Shown: positions 1 through 8,773 of the stretch, piece by piece | Position numbering within the stretch: position 1 is the first letter of the stretch | Layout: each line of letters begins with the position of its first letter | Assembly (NCBI RefSeq): GCF_003031675.1 | Contig: NZ_PYWX01000012.1 | Location: 1 to 64,000 of the forward strand | Direction of reading: 5' to 3' | DNA from: Pseudomonas palleroniana | GTDB lineage: Bacteria > Pseudomonadota > Gammaproteobacteria > Pseudomonadales > Pseudomonadaceae | Length of the DNA stretch: 64,000 nt | Translations under genes and position numbers: made by a program | Notes under the pieces: generated by a model | Databases searched by the model: none | Told to the model about the DNA's origin: nothing | What the model saw: only the letters and a program-made list of their open reading frames with translations

Positions 1-814
1 CCACGACCAGTTGGTGACCTGCATGGTCGGTCGCGATATCCAGGATATCTACGACTACCGTGCGCGCGAACAGGGCGCGGTGGCGCTCAAGGTCGACGGC
101 CTGCTTGGCTCGGGCTTGCGCGAGCCGATCAGTTTTGAGGTGCGCAAAGGCGAGATTCTTGGGTTGTTCGGGCTGGTCGGGGCCGGGCGCACCGAGCTGT
201 TGCGCCTGCTCAGCGGCTTGGAGCGTGCCAGCGCCGGCACGCTGGAACTCTGTGGTGAGCCATTGCCGCTGCGCTCGCCTCGCGACGCGATTGCCGCCGG
301 GGTGTTGCTGTGCCCGGAGGATCGCAAGAAGGAAGGCATCATCCCGCTGTCCAGCGTGGCCGAGAACATCAACATCAGTGCCCGTGGTGCGCATTCGAGG
401 TTTGGCTGGTTGTTGCGCGAAGGTTGGGAAAAAGGCAACGCCGACCAACAGATCAAGGCGATGAAGGTCAAGACGCCGAATGCGGCGCAGAAAATCCTGT
501 TCCTCTCCGGCGGTAATCAGCAGAAGGCCATTCTCGGCCGCTGGCTGTCGATGCCGATGAAAGTGCTGCTGCTGGATGAGCCCACGCGCGGCATCGATAT
601 CGGCGCCAAGGCCGAGATTTACCAGATCATCCATAACCTTGCGGCCCAGGGCATCGCGGTGATTGTGGTGTCCAGCGACTTGATGGAAGTCATGGGCATC
701 TCCGATCGCATCCTGGTGCTGTGCGAAGGCGCCATGCGCGGCGAACAAATCCGCGAACACGCGACTGAATCCAACCTGCTGCAGCTGGCCCTGCCGCGCG
801 GCCTGGCGAACTGA
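1..814 (+). CDS. araG: L-arabinose ABC transporter ATP-binding protein, 3' part
   Basis: This is the C-terminal half of a duplicated sugar ABC ATPase; the reading frame is open to the left window edge. It holds the second nucleotide-binding domain. The degenerate Walker A region typical of this half reads [11 protein letters not shown], the signature is LSGGNQQKA, and the Walker B region is VLLLDEPTRGIDIGAKAE. The CPEDRKKEGI motif is typical of the AraG/RbsA/XylG class. Ten bases separate it from araH, so the two are co-transcribed and araF presumably lies upstream outside the window. The specific assignment to arabinose rests on the araH pairing and on the galM and dehydrogenase genes next door. 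Confidence 0.93.
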   Translation, partial: HDQLVTCMVGRDIQDIYDYRAREQGAVALKVDGLLGSGLREPISFEVRKGEILGLFGLVGAGRTELLRLLSGLERASAGTLELCGEPLPLRSPRDAIAAGVLLCPEDRKKEGIIPLSSVAENINISARGAHSRFGWLLREGWEKGNADQQIKAMKVKTPNAAQKILFLSGGNQQKAILGRWLSMPMKVLLLDEPTRGIDIGAKAEIYQIIHNLAAQGIAVIVVSSDLMEVMGISDRILVLCEGAMRGEQIREHATESNLLQLALPRGLAN

Positions 815-823
815 GAGAACACC

Positions 824-1792
824 ATGACCACTCAAAACAACGCGTTGCCAACGGCACGCAAACCCTTGGATATCCGTGCACTGCTCGACAACTGGGCGAT
901 GCTGCTGGCGGCGGTGGGCATCTTTGTGCTGTGCGCCTTGCTGGTCGATAACTTCCTCTCGCCGCTGAACATGCGCGGGTTGGGCCTGGCAATTTCCACC
1001 GTGGGCATCGCCGCGTGCACCATGCTGTTCTGCCTGGCGTCGGGGCACTTCGACCTGTCGGTGGGCTCGGTGATCGCCTGCGCCGGGGTGGTGGCGGCCA
1101 TCGTCATGCGCGATACCGACAGCGTGATGCTGGGCATCGGGGCGGCGCTGGTGATGGGCCTGGTCGTCGGGCTGATCAACGGGATCGTGATCGCCAAGCT
1201 GCGGGTCAACGCGTTGATCACCACGTTGGCGACCATGCAGATCGTGCGGGGCCTGGCTTATATCTTTGCCGATGGCAAGGCGGTGGGCGTATCCCAGGAT
1301 CAATTCTTTGTGTTCGGTAACGGCCAGTTGTTCGGCGTGCCGGTGCCGATCCTGATCACCATCCTGTGCTTCCTGTTCTTCGGCTGGCTGCTCAACTACA
1401 CCACCTATGGGCGCAACACCATGGCCATCGGCGGCAACCCGGAAGCGGCGTTGCTGGCGGGGGTGAACGTTGATCGCACCAAGATCCTGATCTTCGCCGT
1501 ACACGGCGTGATTGGCGCCCTGGCCGGGGTGATCCTGGCCTCGCGCATGACCTCCGGCCAACCGATGATCGGCCAGGGGTTCGAACTGACGGTGATCTCG
1601 GCGTGTGTGCTGGGCGGGGTGTCGTTGAGTGGTGGTATCGGCATGATCCGGCATGTGATTGCCGGGGTGTTGATTCTGGCGATCATTGAGAATGCGATGA
1701 ACCTGAAAAACATCGACACGTTTTATCAATATGTGATCCGAGGGTCCATCCTGCTGCTGGCCGTGGTCATCGACCGAATGAAACAACGCTGA
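824..1792 (+). CDS. araH: L-arabinose ABC transporter permease
   Basis: A 322-residue inner-membrane permease of the BPD_transp_2 family. It has about ten hydrophobic segments and the family motifs SGHFDLSVGSVIA (near residue 80) and GGNPEAALLAGVNV. The partner ATPase is directly upstream and the protein ends in the usual basic tail DRMKQR. With AraG and a periplasmic AraF it would import L-arabinose. A multi-copy duplication of the region spanning its stop codon lies immediately downstream. Confidence 0.93.
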   Translation: MTTQNNALPTARKPLDIRALLDNWAMLLAAVGIFVLCALLVDNFLSPLNMRGLGLAISTVGIAACTMLFCLASGHFDLSVGSVIACAGVVAAIVMRDTDSVMLGIGAALVMGLVVGLINGIVIAKLRVNALITTLATMQIVRGLAYIFADGKAVGVSQDQFFVFGNGQLFGVPVPILITILCFLFFGWLLNYTTYGRNTMAIGGNPEAALLAGVNVDRTKILIFAVHGVIGALAGVILASRMTSGQPMIGQGFELTVISACVLGGVSLSGGIGMIRHVIAGVLILAIIENAMNLKNIDTFYQYVIRGSILLLAVVIDRMKQR

Positions 1793-1814
1793 TCCAAGCC
1801 ATGTGAGAAGCAAA

Positions 1815-1904
1815 TGTGGGAGGGGGCTTGCTCCCGATAGCGGTGTGTCAGCCGGAAGATGTATCAACTGACCCACCGCCATCGGGAGCAAGCCCCCTCC
1901 CACA
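1815..1904. repeat. REP pair (Pseudomonas palindromic element)
   Basis: Inverted arms TGTGGGAGGGGGCTTGCTCC and its complement flank a short variable core. The same arms recur around 1987, 9630, 29818 and 58950. The position directly behind araH suggests a role in mRNA 3'-end protection or termination. Confidence 0.9.
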
Positions 1905-1986
1905 GTTTTAGTCAGTGGTGAGTTTGAAGACGGTGTGATCCTCGGTGCTGTTGGCCAAAGCTGATCCAAGCCATGTGAGAATCAAA

Positions 1987-2075
1987 TGTGGGAGGGGGCT
2001 TGCTCCCGATAGCAGTGGTGCAGCACCGGATGTAACAACTGACCCACCGTCATCGGGAGCAAGCCCCCTCCCACA
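1987..2075. repeat. REP pair, second copy in the tandem duplication
   Basis: Same inverted arms as the copy at 1815, with a core that differs at several positions. It was carried along in the 171-bp duplicated unit. Confidence 0.9.
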
Positions 2076-2157
2076 GTTTTAATCAGTGGTGAGTTTGAAG
2101 ACGGTGTGATCCTCGGTGCTGTTGGCCAGCGCTGATCCAAGCCATGTGAGGAGCAAA

Positions 2158-2183
2158 TGTGGGAGGAGCAAGCCCCTCCCACA
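2158..2183. repeat. Shortened REP remnant
   Basis: The arms TGTGGGAGG and CCTCCCACA are nearly fused, as if most of a REP pair had been deleted from the middle. It sits just behind the galM stop codon. Confidence 0.75.
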
Positions 2184-2186
2184 GTT

Positions 2187-3335
2187 TTAGTCGGTAGTGA
2201 ATTTGAAGACGGTGCTCTGGGTGTAGGTCTGCCCAGGGTTCAGGCGGGTCGAGGCAAACTTCGGTTGATTGGGCGCGTCCGGGAAGTGCTGGGTCTCAAG
2301 GGTGAACCCGCCCCAGTGCAGGTACGGCTTGCCGCCTTTACCCTTCACTGTGCCGTCGAGGAAGTTGCTGGTATAGAACTGCACTCCAGGCTCCGTGGTG
2401 TAGAGCTGCAACCGCCGCCCGGACTCAGGGTCATGCACCTCGGCCGCCAGTTGCTTCACATTACCTTTGCTATCCAGTGCCCAGTTGAAGTCGAACCCGC
2501 CTTGTTTCGGCTCGGCGAATTTCAGTTGCGGGTGATCATCCTTGATGTGTTGGCCGATGGCGGTGGGTTTGAGGAAGTCCATCGGCGTGCCCTGGACGGG
2601 CGCAAGTTCGCCGGTAGGAATCAAGGTGGCATTCACCGGGGTGTAGTGGCTGGCATGCAAGGTCGCGACTTGCTTGAGGATGTCGCCGTTACCTGCGCCG
2701 GCGAGGTTGAAGTAACTGTGGTTGGTCAGGTTGAGCACGGTGGGTTTGTCGGTGCTGGCCTTGTAGTCGATGTGCAGTTCGTTGTTATCGTTGAGGCTGT
2801 AGGTGACCTCGGTTTTCAGGTTGCCCGGGAAGCCCATCTCGCCGTCCTTGGACAAGTAGGTGAGGGTGACGCCGACCGAATCCTTGCCGTTGACCGGCTT
2901 GGCTTGCCACACCTGCTTGTCGAAACCCTGGGCGCCGCCGTGCAGCGAATTGGGACCGTCGTTGAGCGGCACCTGGTAGCGTTTGCCATCGAGTTCAAAG
3001 GCACCGCCGGCGAGCCGATTGCCGAAGCGTCCGATGGTCGCGCCGAAAAACGCCGTGCCGGCCTGGTAACCCTGCACATCATCGAAGCCGAGCACCACGT
3101 CGTCGACCTTGCCGTGTTTGTCCGGCACCTTCAGCGACTGCAACACGCCGCCGTAGGTAATCACCGTGGCTTGCATGCCATGGCTGTTGCGCAGGATGTA
3201 CTGTTCGACGGGCGTGCCGTCGTTGGTTTTACCGAACGGTTTGTGCTCGCTGCTGAGCCCTGCTGCCTGGGCGCCGCCGCTGGCAATCAGCAGGGACATG
3301 GCGAGGCCCGAAAGCAGGTATCGAGGGTGCTTCAT
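2187..3335 (-). CDS. galM: Periplasmic aldose 1-epimerase (mutarotase)
   Basis: A 382-residue enzyme that interconverts alpha and beta anomers of aldoses. The start at 3335 is chosen because AAAAGGAAG lies just upstream and the product then begins with a clear signal peptide (MKHPRYLLSGLAMSLL...GGAQA). Longer in-frame starts would bury that signal. Family motifs include NRLAGG, the catalytic-histidine region NHSYFNLAG, GGFDFN and the glutamate region ETQHFPDAPNQ. Placement beside araGH suggests it supplies the right L-arabinose anomer to uptake or to the periplasmic or cytoplasmic dehydrogenase step. Confidence 0.9.
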   Translation of the reverse strand: MKHPRYLLSGLAMSLLIASGGAQAAGLSSEHKPFGKTNDGTPVEQYILRNSHGMQATVITYGGVLQSLKVPDKHGKVDDVVLGFDDVQGYQAGTAFFGATIGRFGNRLAGGAFELDGKRYQVPLNDGPNSLHGGAQGFDKQVWQAKPVNGKDSVGVTLTYLSKDGEMGFPGNLKTEVTYSLNDNNELHIDYKASTDKPTVLNLTNHSYFNLAGAGNGDILKQVATLHASHYTPVNATLIPTGELAPVQGTPMDFLKPTAIGQHIKDDHPQLKFAEPKQGGFDFNWALDSKGNVKQLAAEVHDPESGRRLQLYTTEPGVQFYTSNFLDGTVKGKGGKPYLHWGGFTLETQHFPDAPNQPKFASTRLNPGQTYTQSTVFKFTTD

Positions 3336-3472
3336 GATCGAACTTCCTTTTGTTGTTTTGAGTGGAATAGTTCTACTAATGTGCGATATTTGTCGCTGTG
3401 ACAGCGAATTTATAGCCTTTAAAGCCGGTTTCGTAAAATAAAATAAGACTAATTGATCGAGGCAACCGTTAT
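3336..3472. promoter_or_regulatory. Divergent galM / SDR promoter region
   Basis: An AT-rich 137-bp gap separates two divergent sugar genes. A small dyad TAGT-N3-ACTA lies near 3369, and an AT-rich run precedes the SDR start. No operator can be assigned to a named regulator from sequence alone. Confidence 0.35.
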
Positions 3473-4240
3473 ATGAGTACTGCACAGGCTGTTTATCCCG
3501 ACCTTGAAGGCAAGACCGTACTGATCTCCGGAGGCGCGTCAGGCATCGGCGAGTTCATGGTGCGTGCGTTCGCCGCCCAAGGCGCCAAGGTGGCCTTTGT
3601 GGACCGCGCGCAAAGCCAGGGCGAGCGCCTGGCGGCACTGCTGAACTCAAACGGGCACAGGGTAGAGTTCGTGTGCTGCGACATCACCGATGAAATCGCC
3701 TATAAGGCCGCCATCGGGCGTTTCGAGCATTCCCTGGGGCCGATCAGCGTACTGATCAACAATGCAGCCAATGACGTGCGCCACACGTTGGACGAGGTGG
3801 ATTCGCAAACCTTCGACAAGCTGATCTCGGTCAACCTCAAGCACGCCTTTTTTGCCGCCAAGGCCGTGGTGCCGATGATGAAAAGCGCCGGCGGCGGCTC
3901 GATCATCAACCTGGGCTCGGTCGGTTGGATGATGGCGTCCGCCGGCTACCCGGTATACGCCGCCAGCAAGGCCGCCGCCCATGGCATGACCCGCGCATTG
4001 GCGCGGGAGCTGGGGCCAAGCCGTATCCGCGTCAATACACTGGTGCCCGGCTGGGTGATGACCGAAAAACAGCTGGCGATGTGGGTCGATGATGCGGCCC
4101 GCGAGTTGATCAGCCGCAGCCAGTGCTTGCCGGGGTCTGTCGAGCCTCAGCATATTGCCGATATGGCGCTGTTTCTGGCGTCTGAGGTGTCCGCGATGTG
4201 CTCCGCGCAGAACTTTATCGTGGATGGCGGCTGGGTTTAG
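3473..4240 (+). CDS. SDR-family dehydrogenase, probably L-arabinose/pentose 1-dehydrogenase
   Basis: A 255-residue classical short-chain dehydrogenase. The cofactor loop GGASGIGE is at residues 20-27, the NNAAND motif at 96-101 (usually NNAG), and the catalytic set is Ser149, Tyr162 and Lys166 (YAASK). It ends with the typical VDGGW strand. Asp44 after the second strand favours NAD over NADP. Next to araGH and galM, oxidation of L-arabinose to arabinono-lactone in the non-phosphorylating pathway is the natural guess. Another sugar alcohol or aldose substrate is possible, because SDR substrate cannot be read from sequence. Confidence 0.75.
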   Translation: MSTAQAVYPDLEGKTVLISGGASGIGEFMVRAFAAQGAKVAFVDRAQSQGERLAALLNSNGHRVEFVCCDITDEIAYKAAIGRFEHSLGPISVLINNAANDVRHTLDEVDSQTFDKLISVNLKHAFFAAKAVVPMMKSAGGGSIINLGSVGWMMASAGYPVYAASKAAAHGMTRALARELGPSRIRVNTLVPGWVMTEKQLAMWVDDAARELISRSQCLPGSVEPQHIADMALFLASEVSAMCSAQNFIVDGGWV

Positions 4241-4247
4241 GTGTGAT

Positions 4248-4274
4248 TTGGCCAGCCGTAGCCCGGCTGGCCAA
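4248..4274 (+). terminator. Hairpin behind the SDR gene
   Basis: A perfect 11-bp stem (TTGGCCAGCCG with its complement) and a 5-base loop start 8 bases after the SDR stop. There is no U-tract, so it may stabilise the 3' end rather than terminate intrinsically. It overlaps the first ATG of the next open frame, which argues for a later start there. Confidence 0.6.
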
Positions 4275-4381
4275 TGCTCTCGAGACGAGGTACGGTTTTT
4301 AACAACTCTTTACTTTTAGCGTCTGGATTACCCAAAAAACAAAGTGCTAATTTGCGCGTTTTCTGGGGGCGATGGAACGGT

Positions 4382-5746
4382 GTGGACAAACTAAGGGAAG
4401 TGGCCTTAAAAAAGCCGTGCTCATTTATCTTCATCATGGCTTTTGTGGTCTTGGCGGTATTGCAGTACAAGCCTGCGGTACTCAACTACACCACGCGCTT
4501 TGTCGATTTTGCCGAATATATGCTGCAGTACGGCGTCACCCTGTTTCCCATTGCGGATGACCTGCAGCCCTATCCTGACTATACGGTCTTCAATACATTA
4601 CTTGTCTATCTGGTCTCCCTGCCATTTGGGCGCATCTCGATTCTTTCGATGGGCGTTCCCTTTTGTATAGCCGCCGCCTTGATGCTGGTGTTCATTTACA
4701 AGCTGGGAGCACTGCATGAAAAGAAATGGGGCGCATACGGTGTCGTGTTTGCGCTGTTCACCTGGTCTTTTCTTGACGGTGTGAATTCCTTGGCGCTGGA
4801 TGTCTACCCGGCACTGTTTACGGTGATGTGTTTTTACCTGGCTTATACGGGAGAGATGTACAAGCAACGTTTGCGCTTGCTGCTGGTTCTCGCGGTTCTT
4901 GCGCTGGGCTTTGCATTTCGTGGCCCGATTGGCCTGATTGGTCCGGCCAGTGTGGTCGCCTCTTACTATCTGCTGAGCCGACAGTGGCGCATGCTGGTGG
5001 TGTTTTCCTTGCTGGCTGGCGTGGTGCTGGCCTTGGGGGTTGCCATACTCGCGTGGGCGGCCTATTTACAAGGCGGCGAGGCTTTCCTGCATGAGGTGCT
5101 GGTCATGCAGGGGCTGGGACGCTTTGGCAGTGATCACGCTCCCCGTTACTACTTCTATTTTTCGGCGGGCCTGTTGACCTACGGCGTCACCGCTTTAATT
5201 GCTGTGGGCGTCATTATCAAGAAGGGCAAGCAGTTTTTTGCCGATACACCTCACCCGTCGACAGACATGCTGCTGTATCTCACCGGCTGGTTCCTGGTGG
5301 TGCTCGTGCTGTTCACGATCCCGAGTTCGAAGAAGGCGCGTTATATACTTTCAATTACGCCTGCTATTTCATTGTTGGCCGCTTATATTTTTGTAGAACG
5401 TAGCCAGCTATTTGCAAAGACGCGACAAAAGTTGTTGAAGTTCTGCTTGAACTTGCCGGCGATCGGGCTGGGCCTGTTGTTGCTGGCCTGGGTTCATGGT
5501 TTGTATGCCCAGACGCCCCTTCATCCCAATTACCTCGGTGCGTCCGTTGGCTTGATTGCCCTCGCTGCACTTCGGCCCTGGATGGAGTCACGCCTGCGCG
5601 CCTCTGCACATCGCGAGCTTGTGGTTTTCTGCTTTGGTGCCGCCGCCTTTCTCCTGCTGGATTTGTTTTTCTTTAATTCCATTACTTACCATTTGGAGTT
5701 GGCCAATGAGCCGACTCCCAAATTCCTGCCTTATTGGTTTTGGTAA
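4382..5746 (+). CDS. Polytopic membrane glycosyltransferase-like protein (GT39/ArnT type)
   Basis: An integral membrane protein with roughly eleven hydrophobic spans and an early FVDFAEY loop. That layout recalls the Asp/Glu-bearing first periplasmic loop of lipid-linked-sugar glycosyltransferases (ArnT, PMT family). The segment SSKKARYILSITPAISLL resembles the KxxRYxLPxxP element of that family. The start is uncertain. GTG at 4382 is preferred over ATG at 4274 because the latter lies in a hairpin and adds a polar leader. No glycan genes sit beside it, so the acceptor is unknown. Confidence 0.6.
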   Translation: MDKLREVALKKPCSFIFIMAFVVLAVLQYKPAVLNYTTRFVDFAEYMLQYGVTLFPIADDLQPYPDYTVFNTLLVYLVSLPFGRISILSMGVPFCIAAALMLVFIYKLGALHEKKWGAYGVVFALFTWSFLDGVNSLALDVYPALFTVMCFYLAYTGEMYKQRLRLLLVLAVLALGFAFRGPIGLIGPASVVASYYLLSRQWRMLVVFSLLAGVVLALGVAILAWAAYLQGGEAFLHEVLVMQGLGRFGSDHAPRYYFYFSAGLLTYGVTALIAVGVIIKKGKQFFADTPHPSTDMLLYLTGWFLVVLVLFTIPSSKKARYILSITPAISLLAAYIFVERSQLFAKTRQKLLKFCLNLPAIGLGLLLLAWVHGLYAQTPLHPNYLGASVGLIALAALRPWMESRLRASAHRELVVFCFGAAAFLLLDLFFFNSITYHLELANEPTPKFLPYWFW

Positions 5747-5755
5747 GGCATGCCG

Positions 5756-6193
5756 TCAGCGGTGCATGAGGCTACCCGCAGGGCCGGCCTTGTGCCTGGA
5801 GCGCTTGAAGGCTCCCGCTGCGGCAATGTCGAGTAACCGGCGAAAGTTCGGGCATTGCGCGTGGTTGGGGGCAGGGCATGTGGCGGCATGCCGCAAGCCC
5901 TTGCTCATGGCCTGCAGTTGCTTGACCGTCGCATCAAGCTCATCGGCCTTGGCCAACAGCACCGTTCTGTCCACGGTCACCTGACCACTGGCGGGCAGCA
6001 TGGCCTGTATCTCGTCCAGTGAGAGGCCTGCGGCTTGCCCGAGTGCAATCACCGCCAATTGCTCGACCACTGCTGCGGCAAACTGGCGGCGAGCGCCGGG
6101 CGGGCTGATTGCCGTGATCAAGCCTTTCTTCTCATAGAAACGCAAGGTGTGGGCAGGAATGCCCGTGCGCTTGACGACCTCAGTGATATCCAT
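5756..6193 (-). CDS. MerR-family transcriptional regulator
   Basis: A 145-residue regulator. The N-terminal winged helix (MDITEVVKRTGIPAHTLRFYEKKGLI) is typical of MerR, followed by the dimerisation helix and a C-terminal CPAPNHAQCPNFRRLL segment whose two cysteines could sense metal, thiol stress or an electrophile. It lies divergent from the DUF2938 gene, and the 80-bp gap holds a perfect MerR-type promoter. It therefore very likely controls that neighbour and perhaps itself. The inducer is unknown. Confidence 0.88.
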   Translation of the reverse strand: MDITEVVKRTGIPAHTLRFYEKKGLITAISPPGARRQFAAAVVEQLAVIALGQAAGLSLDEIQAMLPASGQVTVDRTVLLAKADELDATVKQLQAMSKGLRHAATCPAPNHAQCPNFRRLLDIAAAGAFKRSRHKAGPAGSLMHR

Positions 6194-6203
6194 TGATAGA
6201 CCA

Positions 6204-6234
6204 TTGACTTGAAGTTGACTTCAACTTCTATGAT
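6204..6234 (+). promoter_or_regulatory. MerR-type promoter and operator
   Basis: TTGACT (6204-6209) and TATGAT (6229-6234) are separated by 19 bp, the over-long spacer that MerR activators correct by DNA distortion. The spacer contains a perfect 8-bp inverted repeat, GAAGTTGA-CT-TCAACTTC (6211-6228), between the two hexamers. It points toward the DUF2938 gene. Confidence 0.88.
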
Positions 6235-6274
6235 GCCTGCGCATGTTTAATCGGTCCATGGACAAGAGGTGGAT

Positions 6275-6763
6275 ATGGCATCGCTGGAGATGGCTGCACA
6301 GGTTGTTTGGTTGGGCGCCGGGGCTACGGTGGTGATGGATGTGTGGATGTTGATCCTGAAAGCCCTTGGCGTTCCAACGCTGAATTTCGCGCTGGTTGGA
6401 CGCTGGGTCGGGCATGCCTGCCGAGGGCAGTTCGCTCATCGCAGCATTGGGCAAGCGATGCCCGTGCGAGGTGAAGTCGCTCTGGGCTGGATTGCGCACT
6501 ACGTCACAGGCGTTGTGTTTGCCGTGTTGCTGGTGTGGATTCAAGGTGTTGACTGGCTGCAGCAACCCACCTTCCTGCCGGCACTCGCGTGGGGCGTGGT
6601 CACAGTGGCTGTACCACTGTGTGTGATACAGCCCGCCATGGGGGCGGGATTCGCATCCTCCAGGACGCCGACGCCGGGCAAGAACCGCTTGCGCAGTTTG
6701 ATCAGCCATGCCGTGTTCGGCGTGGGCCTCTACCTGGCCGGGGTCGCGATTAGCTGGGCCTAG
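6275..6763 (+). CDS. DUF2938 membrane protein
   Basis: A 162-residue inner-membrane protein with four hydrophobic spans, matching the DUF2938 family in size and in motifs such as GRWVGH and LGWIAHYVTG. The ATG at 6275 follows AAGAGGTGG at good spacing; a GTG two codons earlier is possible. It is the evident target of the divergent MerR regulator. The function of the family is not known to me. Confidence 0.8.
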   Translation: MASLEMAAQVVWLGAGATVVMDVWMLILKALGVPTLNFALVGRWVGHACRGQFAHRSIGQAMPVRGEVALGWIAHYVTGVVFAVLLVWIQGVDWLQQPTFLPALAWGVVTVAVPLCVIQPAMGAGFASSRTPTPGKNRLRSLISHAVFGVGLYLAGVAISWA

Positions 6764-6818
6764 AGGGGCACCCAATGCAATCGCGGCCAATGCCGTAGCG
6801 TCGCCCCTGTGGCTTTTT

Positions 6819-8513
6819 TCAGCCCTGGGGCTGCACAAAGTCTTCCTCGAAGTGCTCGTGTTCACCTCGTGTATCACCCTGGCGACGCAGCACTTCCATC
6901 TGGCGCAGTTCCACGCGGCGGATCTTGCCGGAAATGGTCTTGGGCAGCTCGCTGACGAACTCGATACGCCGCACGCGCTTGTAGGGTGCCAATTGTTCAC
7001 GGGCGAAAGCCAGGATGTGGCGGGCCAACTCGGCGTCGCCGACGCTGTCATGGGCCAGGATCAGGAATGCCTTGGGCACGGCCAGGCGCAACGGGTCGGG
7101 GCTCGGCACCACGGCCACTTCCATCACGGCCGGGTGTTCGATCAGTGCGCTTTCCAGTTCGAAAGGGCTGATGCGATAGTCGGAGGCTTTGAACACATCG
7201 TCGGCGCGCCCCACGAACGTGATGTAACCGTCGGCGTCGATCTGTGCGGTGTCGCCGGTGCGGTAGTAGCCGTCGCGCATCACTTCTGCGGTTTTTTCCG
7301 GGCTGTCTTCGTAGCCGAGCATCAAGCCGAGCGGGCGTACCGCCAGGGGCAAGGCGACTTCTCCCTCGGTGCCGGGCCGGCCGTCGGGATCGAGCAGCGC
7401 CACTTGGTAACCCGGTAATGGGCGGCCCATGGAGCCTGGCTTGAGCACCTGGCCGGGTGTGTTGCCCACCAGGGCGGTGGTTTCCGATTGGCCGAAACCG
7501 TCGCGCAGCGGCAACCCCCAGGCCAGCTGGATCTGCTCGATGATTTCCGGGTTCAGCGGCTCACCGGCGCCCACCAGTTCACGCAGGTTCAAGCGTGGCT
7601 TGTAGGAGGCCAGGTCTTCCTGGATCAGCATGCGCCACACCGTGGGCGGTGCGCACAGGCTGGTCACGCCGTAGCGTTCCAGCGCGCCGAGCAGGGCCGG
7701 TGCGCTGAATCGCGCCACGTTATGAATAAAGATGCAGGCACCGGCATTCCAGGGGGCGAAGAGGCAGCTCCAGGCATGCTTGGCCCAGCCCGGCGAGGAG
7801 ATATTCAGGTGCAGGTCGCCTGGCTGCAGGCCGATCCAGTACATAGTCGACAGGTGGCCCACCGGATAGCTCTGGTGACTGTGCAACACCATTTTGGGTT
7901 TCGAGGTGGTGCCGGAGGTGAAGTACAGCAGCATCGGGTCGATGGCCTGGGTGCTGCCGTCGGCTTGGAACGCCTCGGGATATTCGAAGGCGGCACTGTG
8001 GGCGACCCAACCGGAGGGTGGCGAGCCGACACAAATACGATTACAGCCGTCAGCCAGGCCGGTGAACTTGCTGATATGTGCCTGGCCGACCACCAGATGG
8101 CGTACTTGCCCGCGCTCGATGCGGTCGCGCAGGTCATCGGGGTTCAACAGCGCCGTGGCGGGGATGACCACGGCGCCGAGCTTGAAGGCGGCGAGCATGG
8201 TTTCCCACAGCGCCACATCATTGCCGAGCATCAACAGGATGCGCTCACCACGCCGCACTCCGAGGGCACGCAGGTGGTTGGCGACCTGGTTGGAGCGTGC
8301 CGACAGTTGCTGGAAGCTGTAGCGCTGCTCACTGCCGTCTTCTTCGACGATCCACAGTGCATCGGCCGAATTGCCCTCAGCCATGGCATCGAAGTAATCC
8401 AAGGCCCAGTTGAATGCGTCCAGCTGCGGCCAGCGGAAATCGCGGACGGCGGTGGCGTAGTCAGTGCGGTGAGCGAGGAGAAAATCCCGAGCGGCCAGGA
8501 AGGGCTGGGTCAT
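6819..8513 (-). CDS. AMP-dependent acyl-CoA synthetase/ligase
   Basis: A 564-residue member of the adenylate-forming superfamily. It has the phosphate-binding loop YFTSGTTSKPK at residues 197-207, the GFGQSET motif, the hinge region YYRTGDTAQIDADGY and the C-terminal catalytic lysine in LPKTISGKIRR. These residues support adenylation of a carboxylic acid and transfer to CoA. Overall form resembles the medium-chain or aryl-acid group (acsM-like). It stands alone between the DUF2938 gene and the argT-like gene, so the substrate is not indicated by context. Confidence 0.85.
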   Translation of the reverse strand: MTQPFLAARDFLLAHRTDYATAVRDFRWPQLDAFNWALDYFDAMAEGNSADALWIVEEDGSEQRYSFQQLSARSNQVANHLRALGVRRGERILLMLGNDVALWETMLAAFKLGAVVIPATALLNPDDLRDRIERGQVRHLVVGQAHISKFTGLADGCNRICVGSPPSGWVAHSAAFEYPEAFQADGSTQAIDPMLLYFTSGTTSKPKMVLHSHQSYPVGHLSTMYWIGLQPGDLHLNISSPGWAKHAWSCLFAPWNAGACIFIHNVARFSAPALLGALERYGVTSLCAPPTVWRMLIQEDLASYKPRLNLRELVGAGEPLNPEIIEQIQLAWGLPLRDGFGQSETTALVGNTPGQVLKPGSMGRPLPGYQVALLDPDGRPGTEGEVALPLAVRPLGLMLGYEDSPEKTAEVMRDGYYRTGDTAQIDADGYITFVGRADDVFKASDYRISPFELESALIEHPAVMEVAVVPSPDPLRLAVPKAFLILAHDSVGDAELARHILAFAREQLAPYKRVRRIEFVSELPKTISGKIRRVELRQMEVLRRQGDTRGEHEHFEEDFVQPQG

Positions 8514-8773
8514 GGTGGCTGTCCTTAATTATTGTTGTGGGGACTGGCCCCCGGCGCGACCGGGTGGCTGAGCCGAGTATAGGCACGCATAAATCAGAGC
8601 AAAACGCTCAAAAACACCACTGCGTTGTGCAAAAAAGTCATGGGGGGCGGCAACATCGAGGTGTGATTGACGGTTAATACATAAAAGTCCAGTATGGAAT
8701 TATAAGTACAAAAAGTAGCGTCACCTCGTTCTTCACGCTTGCCAAACCAACAACAACTTGCGAGAACACGACC
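8514..8773. promoter_or_regulatory. Divergent ligase / binding-protein intergenic region
   Basis: A 260-bp gap with no convincing small gene. The half nearer 8774 is AT-rich and contains the operator-like motif described separately. Confidence 0.5.
8683..8700 (+). promoter_or_regulatory. Operator-like motif shared with dauB
   Basis: AAAAGTCCAGTATGGAAT, 74-91 bases upstream of the binding-protein start. Nearly the same sequence in the same orientation relative to its gene lies before dauB (12518-12535). A common regulator, probably DauR, is the simplest reading. Confidence 0.55.

Larger units (their letters stand above)
1789..2210. repeat. Tandem duplication of the araH-galM junction (period 171-172 bp)
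   Basis: The end of araH (CTGATCCAAGCCATGTGAG at 1789) recurs at 1961 and 2132, giving two units of 172 and 171 bp and a third, shortened one that runs into the true galM end. Each full unit holds the araH stop region, a palindromic REP pair, and a stretch that on the minus strand still encodes a GalM-like C-terminus (TVFKLTTD then stop, versus FKFTTD in galM itself). The copies have diverged slightly, so the duplication is not brand new. Confidence 0.85.

Noticed and set aside
2157..3401. Plus-strand frame opposite galM
   Set aside because: GalM on the other strand has signal peptide, family motifs and ribosome site.
4274..4381. Longer start (ATG 4274) for the glycosyltransferase-like gene
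   Set aside because: The ATG sits at the end of a terminator-like hairpin and adds a polar leader before the first membrane span.
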